64,000 nucleotides of DNA from Chloroflexota bacterium (GTDB lineage Bacteria; Chloroflexota; Anaerolineae; Aggregatilineales; J027): positions 62,001 through 126,000 of the forward strand of contig JABFGB010000006.1 in NCBI GenBank assembly GCA_013112715.1, in the 5' to 3' direction. The position numbers were made by a program, and so were the translations under genes. Every line of letters starts with the position of its first letter. Positions within the stretch are counted from its first letter, which is position 1. Under the pieces are notes generated by a model, which had not been told where the DNA came from, did not search any database, and worked only from the letters and a program-made list of their open reading frames with translations. This document shows, one piece after another, positions 1 to 8,443 of the stretch.

Positions 1-162
1 GTTGACCGCAGCCCGGATGAGGAGAAACCGATTGATCTGCCCGCTCCTTATGGGTTTGTGATGGCTGCCAGCACCGTCGCAGTCGTCTTGCTTGGCACGT
101 TTCTAATTGGCCCGATTGTCAATTGGGCATCCGAAGCCGGACTCGACTTGTTCCGTCTGTAA
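1..162 (+). CDS. NADH-quinone oxidoreductase subunit N-like, C-terminal end (partial)
   Basis: Only the last 53 codons are inside the window; the reading frame is open from base 1 to a TAA at 160-162. The fragment has a charged stretch (DRSPDEEKPI), then a hydrophobic helix (about residues 17-41) and a short polar tail. A loop, one last membrane helix and a short tail is how NuoN/ND2-type proton-pumping subunits of respiratory complex I end, and that is the best guess. Too little is visible to exclude NuoM, NuoL or an Mrp antiporter subunit. A strong terminator follows at once, so this is the last gene of its operon. Confidence 0.45.
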   Translation, partial: VDRSPDEEKPIDLPAPYGFVMAASTVAVVLLGTFLIGPIVNWASEAGLDLFRL

Positions 163-184
163 ACCCAACGATTACGCTCTCCAC

Positions 185-217
185 GCCCTGCTTCTGACTT
201 AGAGGCGGGGCTTTTTT
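185..217 (+). terminator. Rho-independent terminator
   Basis: Arms at 185-195 and 201-211 form an 11-bp stem with two G-U pairs around a 5-base loop, followed by six T at 212-217. It lies 23 bases after the stop of the partial nuoN-like gene and closes that operon. Confidence 0.85.
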
Positions 218-262
218 GTTTATAATTTAGGGGAGGTGAATCACCAGAGAGGGTTATATGAG

Positions 263-1534
263 ATGGCATATCGAAAAATGATGCTGGTCAGCCTTATATG
301 CTTGATGCTGGGGAGTATCTTTTCCGCTAGAGGGGTTGTGGCGCAATCCGAAGACGAAAATTTACCCCCTGTCGCTTGGCTTGAATTGAATCAAGAGGGC
401 AGCACATTACGGCTTTTCCAATTGGAAACGGGCGTATCAATAGTCGCAAATGAAGAAATTCGATGTGCGGCTTTTTCCCCGCAGCAGACCCATATCACCT
501 ATTTAACCTCCAACGCAGTAGCGGTGATGCGATTAAGTGACCATGCAACCATTATCAACATGCTTGTGGATGGCCTCACGCGGCCCGATTTGCATCTTTT
601 TATTGGTGGTCGGGCCTGTCCCATCTGGCTGGGTGAAACCTCCCTCGTTTTCTCAACTGTAGACTTTGCCGAGCCGTATGGAATGCCCGCCTACAATCTT
701 TTTCATTTGAACATCAATACCACCGAATTGACCGAAGTCCTACCTTTTGGCGAAGGTGGCGCGATTGCCCCAAGCCCGAATCGTCGATACTTAGTCATCT
801 TGAGACCCGGTGAATATTCCGATTCCAATAAACCCGGCGAGATAAGCATTGTGGATTCGACCACCTTCCAACCCGTCAGTGATGGTTTTGAGTTTCCGGC
901 GGTTGCAACCGCCGCCGAATATTTGTGGGTTCCCACGATTTTTTGGAAGGAGGATAGCACTGGTTTTGCATTCGGTCTCCCTGACCCCGATCTAATCTAT
1001 AATCTTGAGCAGACGCCGCCTTCGAGTATTTGTTATATGACCCCAGATGCCCAGCCTGCTCGCTGCCAAGAATACGCTTTTGAGTTTTGGGGGATGCCTG
1101 TTTTTAATGACCAACTGACACGGGTTGCCTATGCTCAACGTTCGGGGTCGGGGGTGAACGAAGAGTCCCATCTGGTCTACGGTGGATTTTCGCTAGAGTC
1201 ACCCCAAGAATTATCAGAAATCCTGTTTTCTACGACAAGTGGGATGCCAATTTTGTGGGTGGACGAGGATAATTTGTTGTTTAAGGAATATGCTTTACCC
1301 GATTTAAACGTTGCCGATTTAACAACAGGCGAAGTACAGCAATGGCCCGGTGAACATTCAGGGGTTGAACAGCCCGTCATCGCATTGCAGCCACTCAGCG
1401 ATGGTTTATATGTGCTGGCGGCGGGTGACTATCGTGAACCCCATACGATTGGCTTCTACAATGCAGCGGATGGGACGTTTACAAAACTGGCGGAGGTGGA
1501 TAGCCTCAGCACGATTGTTTTTGCTGACCGCTGA
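263..1534 (+). CDS. Secreted beta-propeller-like protein of unknown function
   Basis: The product is about 423 residues with an N-terminal signal peptide: basic start, hydrophobic core MLVSLICLMLGSIFSA, likely cleavage near VVAQS. The mature part has no membrane helix. It contains short repeats of the type AAFSPQQTHITYL, IAPSPNRRYLVIL and STGFAFG, which resemble blades of TolB/WD40-like (PD40) propellers, so an exported propeller domain is inferred. No catalytic motif was seen. An in-frame GTG at 236 is possible, but it overlaps the GGAGGTGA sequence; ATG 263 behind GAGAGGG is preferred. It stands alone between a terminator and the CoiA-like gene. Confidence 0.6.
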   Translation: MAYRKMMLVSLICLMLGSIFSARGVVAQSEDENLPPVAWLELNQEGSTLRLFQLETGVSIVANEEIRCAAFSPQQTHITYLTSNAVAVMRLSDHATIINMLVDGLTRPDLHLFIGGRACPIWLGETSLVFSTVDFAEPYGMPAYNLFHLNINTTELTEVLPFGEGGAIAPSPNRRYLVILRPGEYSDSNKPGEISIVDSTTFQPVSDGFEFPAVATAAEYLWVPTIFWKEDSTGFAFGLPDPDLIYNLEQTPPSSICYMTPDAQPARCQEYAFEFWGMPVFNDQLTRVAYAQRSGSGVNEESHLVYGGFSLESPQELSEILFSTTSGMPILWVDEDNLLFKEYALPDLNVADLTTGEVQQWPGEHSGVEQPVIALQPLSDGLYVLAAGDYREPHTIGFYNAADGTFTKLAEVDSLSTIVFADR

Positions 1535-1597
1535 ATACTATGGCAGCATCGTATATCAGCGGTATACTGAGGAGGTAATCAAACGAGACAAATATCT

Positions 1598-2644
1598 ATG
1601 ACCCAACAAACATCCCGCCCTTCCAATCTCCCATCCTTTTCACATCAAGACCAGCCCATGTATGGTTGGGCGCTGGACAGTCACAAACGCCCTGTCCCGA
1701 TTTCGTTGGCGGGGCGTGGCGCACAGGGTTATACCTGCCCGATTTGTAACGGCCCAATGATCGCCAAAAAAGGCGACATCAAACAGCATCATTTTGCCCA
1801 TGAATTCGAGAGCCTGCCGGAATGCACCCCCGAAAATGTCGCCAAAAAAATCGCGGGCACATGGCTGGTATTGGAATTGGGTGAACACATGGCCCGCAAA
1901 AAACCCTTCCCTCTCCAATGGCAGATGTATGGTGAGAGCTACCGTGTCAATCTTTTAAAGGATGTCACTGCCATTCAAGAGCATATCGAGTTTGGCAAAA
2001 CCGAAGCCGATATTGCGCTGATGCAAGGCGAAAAATGGGATCATCCCTATGCGGTGTTTATGCTCAATTTGGACAGCAAGCGCGACCCACTGATTTATAC
2101 TCAATTTACCGCGCAATCCATTCCGGTGATTAGTTTACCCTCCGATCAATTTCGCAGCGGGCAGGTCACGCTGAAATCAGTATTGGAGGCCGCCGAGGTC
2201 TATGGTGGATGGTGGCTGTTGGAAGAAAGCGAGCGCCTGCCAGAACGGTTGGAAAACGACCCTAACACCATTCGCCAAATCTTAGGTCGCTCGGTCATCC
2301 AGTCGCCCTATCGTTTTTGGGGGCCGCTGGTCAGCCTCTATGGACAGCAGCATGTGTTACGGGTCGGCGCAAATTTGGTCTGGTTGCCGCCGGAATTATG
2401 GCAAATCGCCGTTGGGGGGACACGCAACCGCATGAGCGAGGATTTGATTATCACCACGCAAGAGTGGCCGCAAAAAGATGGCAGTGTCATCGCGCTGTAT
2501 TATGTCAATTTGCGTAATACCGACTTCGCGGTTGCCATTCGCCGTTTCCGCTCCGGCGAGGATGTTCACGCCAACCTGCCTGCACAGTATCGGATGCGCC
2601 GAACAACTGCCGAAGAAGTGGCCCGCGCCCTAATCGCAAACTAA
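1598..2644 (+). CDS. CoiA-like competence-family protein
   Basis: A 348-residue cytoplasmic protein. Near the N-terminus it has a CPIC pair (residues 47-50) and a HHFAH motif (64-68) in the context of a short zinc-finger-like module, as in the CoiA family, which is linked to natural transformation in Firmicutes. After a helical stretch, TEADIAL (135-141) and FMLNLD (about 154-159) look like the strand elements of a PD-(D/E)xK nuclease fold. The C-terminal half is not recognised. A good GGAGGT site lies about 22 bases before the ATG, further than usual, but no closer in-frame start exists. No other competence genes are nearby, so the role in DNA uptake is inference only. Confidence 0.6.
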   Translation: MTQQTSRPSNLPSFSHQDQPMYGWALDSHKRPVPISLAGRGAQGYTCPICNGPMIAKKGDIKQHHFAHEFESLPECTPENVAKKIAGTWLVLELGEHMARKKPFPLQWQMYGESYRVNLLKDVTAIQEHIEFGKTEADIALMQGEKWDHPYAVFMLNLDSKRDPLIYTQFTAQSIPVISLPSDQFRSGQVTLKSVLEAAEVYGGWWLLEESERLPERLENDPNTIRQILGRSVIQSPYRFWGPLVSLYGQQHVLRVGANLVWLPPELWQIAVGGTRNRMSEDLIITTQEWPQKDGSVIALYYVNLRNTDFAVAIRRFRSGEDVHANLPAQYRMRRTTAEEVARALIAN

Positions 2645-2736
2645 CATTTTGCCCTCTCTTAACCGAATCGTTTGACCATTCCACAATTTACCTGTACGAT
2701 TTCAGGTGTACCATTTGTACCTCTGGGAGTCGTCTT

Positions 2737-3375
2737 GTGGCGTCATCAGAACATCATCGCTTGCTTGAAGAAGCGATTCAATATATTCAATCTGGCAATC
2801 CAACCGAAGGTCGGCGTCTACTGCAACAAATCGTGGCGGAAGATACCCATTTCGCGGCGGCATGGTTATGGCTGGCTTCGGCGGCGACCACTCGTGATGA
2901 ACGTGTGGCAGCCCTTCGGCGGGTTTTGCAAATTGAACCCAATAATGAGACTGCACGGACCGCCCTCCAACAACTAGGGGAGTCTTTTTATTCTGATGAC
3001 CCATTAGCGGCGGCATTTGCTCCCCGTCAAGCCAAACCGCCATTTTTGTCGCAGCAAGATGTGGTGATCGTGGGCGTTGCGATTGTGCTGATGCTGGTGG
3101 TAGTCTTGGCTGCTGCGGTGATACGCCAGTCACAAAACGACGAGCCAACACCGATCCCTGCTACCAAAACCTTTACTCCCAGCCCAAGTTTTACACCGTC
3201 CATGACGTTTACGCCGCGCCCAACCAGTACGCCGATTATCCAAAACACCCTGCCGCCGACCTGGACACCTGTGCCGACCTTAACGCCTATACCCTCGCGT
3301 ACTCTCTATCCAACCTTTACCCCGCGTCCAACCAGTACACCCAGTTCGACGCGGACAGTGGAATTTCTAGGATAG
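2737..3375 (+). CDS. TPR protein with one membrane helix and a Thr/Pro-rich tail
   Basis: GTG start behind GGGAG (2725-2729). Residues 1-80 form two to three helical hairpins of tetratricopeptide type (LLEEAIQYIQSGNPTEGRRL, then AAALRRVLQIEPNNETA), usually a protein-binding surface. Residues about 108-130 are one membrane helix (VVIVGVAIVLMLVVVLAAAV). The last 75 residues are Thr/Pro/Ser-rich with repeated TPRPTSTP units and should lie outside the cell. The order, a cytoplasmic TPR, a membrane anchor and a flexible external tail, is common in Chloroflexota and gives no specific function. The histidine kinase follows 59 bases downstream on the same strand and may be co-transcribed. Confidence 0.6.
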   Translation: MASSEHHRLLEEAIQYIQSGNPTEGRRLLQQIVAEDTHFAAAWLWLASAATTRDERVAALRRVLQIEPNNETARTALQQLGESFYSDDPLAAAFAPRQAKPPFLSQQDVVIVGVAIVLMLVVVLAAAVIRQSQNDEPTPIPATKTFTPSPSFTPSMTFTPRPTSTPIIQNTLPPTWTPVPTLTPIPSRTLYPTFTPRPTSTPSSTRTVEFLG

Positions 3376-3434
3376 GGCTATAATAAAGGGTGGCGGTCTG
3401 ATTTTTATGAACACATGATGGAGTTAAAAACCGC

Positions 3435-6032
3435 GTGGAACTCGAAGCCTCATCAATCATAGCCGGTATCATCACTCTGCTCTATTTCAGCTTGCTTGCG
3501 ATTGTATGGCGCAATCGACACAAGATCAGTTCAGCAACCATGCCGTGGCTCATGGGGGTTTTGATATTTGCGACCCTTGCCAGCTTGGTTTCGATAGTAT
3601 CGCCAGACAGCGGTGATTTTGTGAAAGACCGCCTGACCCAAACCTCACTGGTCATTTATCTTTTGAGTTTCATGTTGGTCGCCTACACCGTTTTGACCCT
3701 CATTTTTTTTCTGAAAAAGCGCCAGATCGCCTTGATCGCGCTTGTATTAGGGCTTGCTTGGTGTGTGGCGTTGGTCGGACTAGGGGTATTTGGTGATTCA
3801 CCCCTCGGCGCTGAAAATTGGATTGCCGATCTCATTGATGATCCCGACCCGGCTGGCCTCATTACGATTGGTGGCTGGGGGGTGATTGCCGTCATTTTGT
3901 TGGGGCTGTCATTCCAGCGCTTCTATGTCGCCGGATTACCCGAAGTCGCCAACCGTGCCTTGTTTTGGGCGTTGGTTGTGCCATTTGTATTGACCGGGGC
4001 TGTTTTAAACTCTAGCCACACCGAGTTTCTACGTGAGGTTGGGTGGGTCGTTCAATTGCTTGGTGTTGCGGGTGTTGTTTATGGTGTGATCCAATTGCGC
4101 GTCGTAGACATCCGCCAAACGATTCGCCTCAGCACGGTTAATTTAGTCCTGACACTCATCACAGCTGTATTGATCTGGGGAGTGCTGCTCATTGCCGATG
4201 AAATCAAAGCCGACGAGGTGGATAACCGTCGCATCGTGCTGGTCGGTTTAGCACTGATTGCCGCCGCCCTCTATGGCCCACTATATTTGATTTCGCAGGC
4301 ACTCTCCGCCCGTCTGATCCGCCAAGATGTAGATGATGTTGGCTCCGAAGTACGTCGTTTTGTTGAAACCATCACGGGTGTCGTCGAGATTGATGAATTG
4401 GCCCAAGTGGTCATGAATACCCTGCGTGATGTGGTACGGGTACGGCGTGGGGCACTGCTGATTGTTTCGGCAGGGGAACATTCCAACACGCTGCGCATTG
4501 AGCCGCACAAAGTCTCATTGGGTGAAGTTCCCCCAACACAGGGGTGGCTGAGTGTCGAAAGCCCCATCCACAGCCATTTTATTAAACATCATCTTCCTCT
4601 ACTCCAATTCGACCTCGATTACGCCAAAGAATATGGTGAAGTGATTCCAGTCGAGCGTGAATTTTTCCGTCAGCTACGGATGGCTGCCTTTGCCCCGATT
4701 ATGGTGCAAGGACGGCTGATTGGAGTATTGGCATCCGGGCCGAAATCAAACGATGCTCCATTTTCAGCCAGCGATCTTGAACTGCTGACGACCATTGCCA
4801 ATCAAACTGGCATCGCTCTACGCAATTCGCGGTTAGTAGACGATCTGCGCAAGCGGGAACATGATGTCGCCGAAAGCAATAAGCGCCTAGAAGCCGCCAA
4901 ACGTCAACTGGAAGCCCTCGACGCGGTAAAAACGGACTTCATCACCATCGCCAGCCACGAACTGCGTACCCCACTGGCCCAAATTCGAGGACATACCGAT
5001 ATTATTGAAGCTCTTAATGAACAGGGTATCCTTGACCAAGATCAACTGACTGGGTTAACGGCCAATCTGCGCCGTGCCGCTGACCGCCTTGAAACCCTGA
5101 TCGGCGATATGTTGGATGTTAGCCAGCTTGACCTGAGCGCGATGGATTTGCGTTTTGCCCAGACCACTATTGAAAATGTGGTGCGTTTGGCGATTGAACC
5201 CCTACAGGAGAGCATCCGCAATCGCAAGCAGTCTCTTACAGCACGGGGTTTGCGCGGCCTACCCGTTATCGAAGCCGATATGCAGCGTTTGGTGCAGGCT
5301 ATTCGCAATGTGGTCTTAAACGCCGTTAAATTTACCCCCGATGGCGGACGCATTGACATCATTGGCAGCTTGGTCTCGAATACCCAAACAGGCAAAGATG
5401 AAATTCAGATCGCCATCAAAGACTCCGGTATTGGGATTGATCCTAAAAACCATGAGGCCATTTTTGAAAAATTCTTCCGTACCACCGACCCCGGCCTGCA
5501 CTCGACAGGTACGACCAAATTTATGGGGGCTGGCCCCGGTTTAGGCTTAACTATTGCGCGGGGTGTGATTACAGGGCACGGCGGACGGGTTTGGGTTGAA
5601 AGTGAAGGTTTTGACCCCGATAAACTCCCCGGCAGTACCTTCTATATTGTCCTGCCCATCACCCCGCCCGAAGGTGGACGCCGTGTGATGACCTTCTCAG
5701 GTGGCACTCCCACTTCTCGTCCAACACAGCCCAAGCCTCCGGCGGGGTTGGCCGAATTAGCCAGAGAACCAGCTAGACCCGTAGTAGCGGCATCCGTTGC
5801 ACCGCCACCCGAAAAACCTGTTGAGCAGGTGGAAACTGATGAAGTAGAGGACAAAGGTGCCCCCTTCATCGAGCCGAACCCGACCATCATCAATCCGGCG
5901 GCAAGTCGGGTTGGTCTGACATCGGCGGCCAAAGCAGCGGCAGAGGAAGCATTAGCCGAGGTAGAAGCTTCAATGGAGGTAGATTTAGATGAGGCTTTCC
6001 CGGAAAATGACGATGATGACAGCAAATGGTAG
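3435..6032 (+). CDS. Membrane sensor histidine kinase (7TM-type sensor, GAF, HisKA, HATPase_c)
   Basis: An 865-residue sensor kinase starting at GTG 3435. Residues 1-290 contain about eight hydrophobic segments, like the 7TM N-terminal histidine kinase module. Residues about 310-470 are a GAF-like domain, followed by a coiled linker. The HisKA dimerisation helix carries the phosphoacceptor H508 in SHELRTPL. The ATP-binding domain shows NAVKFTPDGG, DSGIGIDP and GPGLGLTIARG. After about residue 745 comes a tail of some 120 residues rich in Pro, Ala and Glu with an acidic end (DDDDSKW), unusual for the family. No response regulator gene is adjacent, so the partner is unknown. The stop lies 3 bases from the convergent mscS-like gene. 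Confidence 0.85.
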   Translation: MELEASSIIAGIITLLYFSLLAIVWRNRHKISSATMPWLMGVLIFATLASLVSIVSPDSGDFVKDRLTQTSLVIYLLSFMLVAYTVLTLIFFLKKRQIALIALVLGLAWCVALVGLGVFGDSPLGAENWIADLIDDPDPAGLITIGGWGVIAVILLGLSFQRFYVAGLPEVANRALFWALVVPFVLTGAVLNSSHTEFLREVGWVVQLLGVAGVVYGVIQLRVVDIRQTIRLSTVNLVLTLITAVLIWGVLLIADEIKADEVDNRRIVLVGLALIAAALYGPLYLISQALSARLIRQDVDDVGSEVRRFVETITGVVEIDELAQVVMNTLRDVVRVRRGALLIVSAGEHSNTLRIEPHKVSLGEVPPTQGWLSVESPIHSHFIKHHLPLLQFDLDYAKEYGEVIPVEREFFRQLRMAAFAPIMVQGRLIGVLASGPKSNDAPFSASDLELLTTIANQTGIALRNSRLVDDLRKREHDVAESNKRLEAAKRQLEALDAVKTDFITIASHELRTPLAQIRGHTDIIEALNEQGILDQDQLTGLTANLRRAADRLETLIGDMLDVSQLDLSAMDLRFAQTTIENVVRLAIEPLQESIRNRKQSLTARGLRGLPVIEADMQRLVQAIRNVVLNAVKFTPDGGRIDIIGSLVSNTQTGKDEIQIAIKDSGIGIDPKNHEAIFEKFFRTTDPGLHSTGTTKFMGAGPGLGLTIARGVITGHGGRVWVESEGFDPDKLPGSTFYIVLPITPPEGGRRVMTFSGGTPTSRPTQPKPPAGLAELAREPARPVVAASVAPPPEKPVEQVETDEVEDKGAPFIEPNPTIINPAASRVGLTSAAKAAAEEALAEVEASMEVDLDEAFPENDDDDSKW

Positions 6033-6035
6033 AAC

Positions 6036-7088
6036 CTAAGCGAATTCGACCCCGTAGTGGCTGAGGATTTTTAGTACCAGCAAATTGATGTCCTGTTGAA
6101 TCGCTTGGAAGGCTTCAGTTTTGGAAACACTGAAATAGGCTGTCACCCGAATTTGGAGGGCGGCCCCTTCAATCGCAACAAATTGGACAACGGGCGAATC
6201 GGCAATGATTCGCTCGTGTGCATTTAACGTGGTGCGGATGCTGTTGATCACCCCCAAGACTTTTTCGGGCGGGGTGTCGCGTTTGATGTTCAGTGTCATC
6301 TCCAAGCGCCGTTTGTTTAAGCGCGACCAATTGATGACACTTGAACTAGCAACATCCCGATTGGGGACAAACACCAATGACTGATCATATTTGCGAATAC
6401 GGGTGGTGCGGAAACCCAAGCCCTCTACGATGCCTTCGCTATCTTTGACGATCACGTGATCCCCCACTTGAAATGGGGAGTCCGCCATAATCACAAAGTA
6501 GCCGATGAGATTTGATAGGGCATCTTGGGCAGCCAGCGCAATTGCCAAGCCCGTAATGCCCAACCCGGCCACTAGCGTACTCAGGTTATAGCCAAACTGT
6601 CCCATCACCAGCACGATACCAAAAATCAGCACTAGTGCCCGCCCAATTTGCCGTAAAAAGCGGGCTACATTGGCATCAATACGTTTGATGCGGTTGCGCT
6701 GTGCCTCTAGTGAATCTACTAGCACATCAATCGAACGATACAATCCCCAAAAGACAATAGCCGTCACAATGGCGATGAAAACTTGGTCAGAAACTGCGCT
6801 GAGTTCCGGCCCAATTTCCAAGACATCCAGCGCAGTCCAAAAGCCAATAATTGTGACCAGCAGTTGAGCGGGCGTATCAAAGGCCATTACCAGGCGATCA
6901 TCAAGGGTAGTTTTGCTGCGCCCCATTAATTTGGCAACCAAGACCAATAGACGGTCAACCACCTGACGCGCCAACAGGGTCAGCAAAAACAACCCGATTG
7001 CCAGCACAATCCGCACTGTATTATCGGAAAGCCCCAAACTGAGGGTGTGATTTAGAAAATATTCAAAATCTTTTTCTATACTGTCCAT
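6036..7088 (-). CDS. MscS-family mechanosensitive ion channel
   Basis: A 350-residue inner-membrane channel with about four to five helices (residues 20-190). The pore-lining TM3 and start of the beta domain are the typical Gly/Ala-rich stretch (LVAGLGITGLAIALAAQDAL), followed by FQVGDHVIV and IRKYDQSLVFVPN, hallmarks of MscS. Channels of this family open under membrane tension to release solutes during hypo-osmotic shock. ATG 7088 lies 6 bases after the stop of the LapA-like gene; no clear ribosome-binding site is seen, which suggests translational coupling. Its 3' end nearly touches the convergent histidine kinase gene. Confidence 0.85.
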   Translation of the reverse strand: MDSIEKDFEYFLNHTLSLGLSDNTVRIVLAIGLFLLTLLARQVVDRLLVLVAKLMGRSKTTLDDRLVMAFDTPAQLLVTIIGFWTALDVLEIGPELSAVSDQVFIAIVTAIVFWGLYRSIDVLVDSLEAQRNRIKRIDANVARFLRQIGRALVLIFGIVLVMGQFGYNLSTLVAGLGITGLAIALAAQDALSNLIGYFVIMADSPFQVGDHVIVKDSEGIVEGLGFRTTRIRKYDQSLVFVPNRDVASSSVINWSRLNKRRLEMTLNIKRDTPPEKVLGVINSIRTTLNAHERIIADSPVVQFVAIEGAALQIRVTAYFSVSKTEAFQAIQQDINLLVLKILSHYGVEFA

Positions 7089-7094
7089 CGGCGC

Positions 7095-7412
7095 TTATTG
7101 GTTTGGGTCGCTGCTCTTGAGATTCGCTTCTTGTAGCACTTCTTCGGCGGTGGTCTTCGCAACCGAAGCGATTTCTTGCTTCAGTTTTTCCTTTTCTTGT
7201 TTTTCTTTGCGGCTCTCATACATAAAGTCCAAAATCTTGGGACCAAAGACACCGAAGAAGATACCAATCAGCGTCGAAATCAGAATCGCAACGGTCTGTG
7301 GAACGGATTCTTCGATAAACAAAAACTTGACAGTCGCATCTTGGGTATTTTGTGCCAAGAAGATGATGAGGAGCAAAAGCAGCAACAAACCAAAAACAGT
7401 TCGACGGTTCAT
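7095..7412 (-). CDS. LapA-domain-like small membrane protein
   Basis: A 105-residue protein with two hydrophobic helices (about residues 6-22 and 38-60) joined by QNTQDATVKFLF, the conserved turn of LapA (YciS) domain proteins, then a charged helical tail (ESRKEKQEKEKLKQEI) predicted to be a cytoplasmic coiled coil. In Proteobacteria LapA acts in lipopolysaccharide assembly; in Gram-positive and Chloroflexota genomes similar proteins have no defined role. It is the first gene of a two-gene unit with the downstream mscS-like gene. Confidence 0.65.
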   Translation of the reverse strand: MNRRTVFGLLLLLLLIIFLAQNTQDATVKFLFIEESVPQTVAILISTLIGIFFGVFGPKILDFMYESRKEKQEKEKLKQEIASVAKTTAEEVLQEANLKSSDPNQ

Positions 7413-7493
7413 AACCCCCGGTTCCTTTCAATGGTTGATAGCACACTCCCAATACTCTACACCATTCATCACAACCTGACTAGCGGTGGCTGT

Positions 7494-7521
7494 TTGACTT
7501 TTGGCGTGAATCGTCTACAAT
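7494..7521 (+). promoter_or_regulatory. Sigma70-type promoter of the Liv-type operon
   Basis: TTGACT (7494-7499), a 16-base spacer, then TACAAT (7516-7521). Transcription should start near 7528, giving an untranslated leader of roughly 37 bases before the livG-like ATG at 7565. Assigned by eye. Confidence 0.6.
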
Positions 7522-7564
7522 GTGGACAACTTAGAGTTTTTGGGTTTAGAGGAACTTATAAAAT

Positions 7565-8416
7565 ATGCCCCCGGCGGAAAATGGCGCTTCCAGCAGCCCT
7601 ATCTTGCATGTTGAAAAAATATCCCTCAGTTTTGGCGGCATCAAAGCCATCCAAAATGTTGATTTTCGGGTAAACCCCGGCGAAATCTTTGCCATTATCG
7701 GCCCCAATGGTGCGGGTAAGACGAGTACCATCAACAGCATTAGCGGTTTTTATCATCCCCAGCAGGGCCGGATTCTCTTTGAAGGTCGAGATATTACCCA
7801 CCTGCCTACCTACCAACGTGCTCCATTGGGGATTGCCCGCACCTTTCAAAATATCGCCCTCTATACCCACATGACTACCCTCGATAACCTGATGGCGGCT
7901 CGGCACATTTTTATGAAATCCGGCCTCATCAGCGGTGCGATCTATTGGGATGTATTTAAATTTTTGCCGCCTAATCTGCGTGATTCCATCGGCAAATATT
8001 GGAAGCCTGCCGTTCAAGAAGATGTTGAAAATCGGGCCATTGTGGAAGAAGTGATTGATTTCCTTGAAATGAATCATGTCCGCAAACGCACGGTTGGAAC
8101 GTTAGCGTATGGCTTGCGTAAACGGGTCGAATTGGGTCGGGCATTGGTGTTACAACCCAAATTATTGCTGCTGGATGAGCCAATGGCGGGCATGAATGTC
8201 GAAGAAAAAGAAGATATGGCCCGCTTTATCCTCGATATTCACGATTACAACGGCACAACGATTGTGTTGATTGAACACGATATGGGTTTGGTAATGGATA
8301 TTGCGGATCGCATTGTGGTGTTGGATTTTGGTCAAAAGATTGCTGAAGGCACACCCGACGAAATCCGCCGTGATCCCAAAGTAATCGAAGCCTATTTGGG
8401 TGAAGAGACCGTTTAA
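7565..8416 (+). CDS. livG: Branched-chain amino acid-type ABC transporter ATPase (LivG-like)
   Basis: A 283-residue ABC ATPase. Walker A is GPNGAGKT (residues 46-53), the signature is the LivG-like variant LAYGLRKRVELGRAL, and Walker B is LLLLDEPMAGM, with the switch His in LIEHDMGLV. LivG proteins pair with LivF to drive import through LivH/LivM permeases. It opens a six-gene operon with a CoA ligase, livH, livM, livK and livF. GAGG lies about 12 bases before ATG 7565, a long spacing, but no better start is seen. The presence of a CoA ligase in the operon suggests the substrate may be a carboxylic acid and not an amino acid. Confidence 0.9.
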   Translation: MPPAENGASSSPILHVEKISLSFGGIKAIQNVDFRVNPGEIFAIIGPNGAGKTSTINSISGFYHPQQGRILFEGRDITHLPTYQRAPLGIARTFQNIALYTHMTTLDNLMAARHIFMKSGLISGAIYWDVFKFLPPNLRDSIGKYWKPAVQEDVENRAIVEEVIDFLEMNHVRKRTVGTLAYGLRKRVELGRALVLQPKLLLLDEPMAGMNVEEKEDMARFILDIHDYNGTTIVLIEHDMGLVMDIADRIVVLDFGQKIAEGTPDEIRRDPKVIEAYLGEETV

Positions 8417-8443
8417 ATAGATTTTTCTTTTTGAGGACTTGTG

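Noticed and set aside
3165-3350. Repeats in the TPR protein gene as a CRISPR or satellite array
   Set aside because: The repeats encode TPRPTSTP-type residues in one open frame; there is no constant repeat/spacer pattern.
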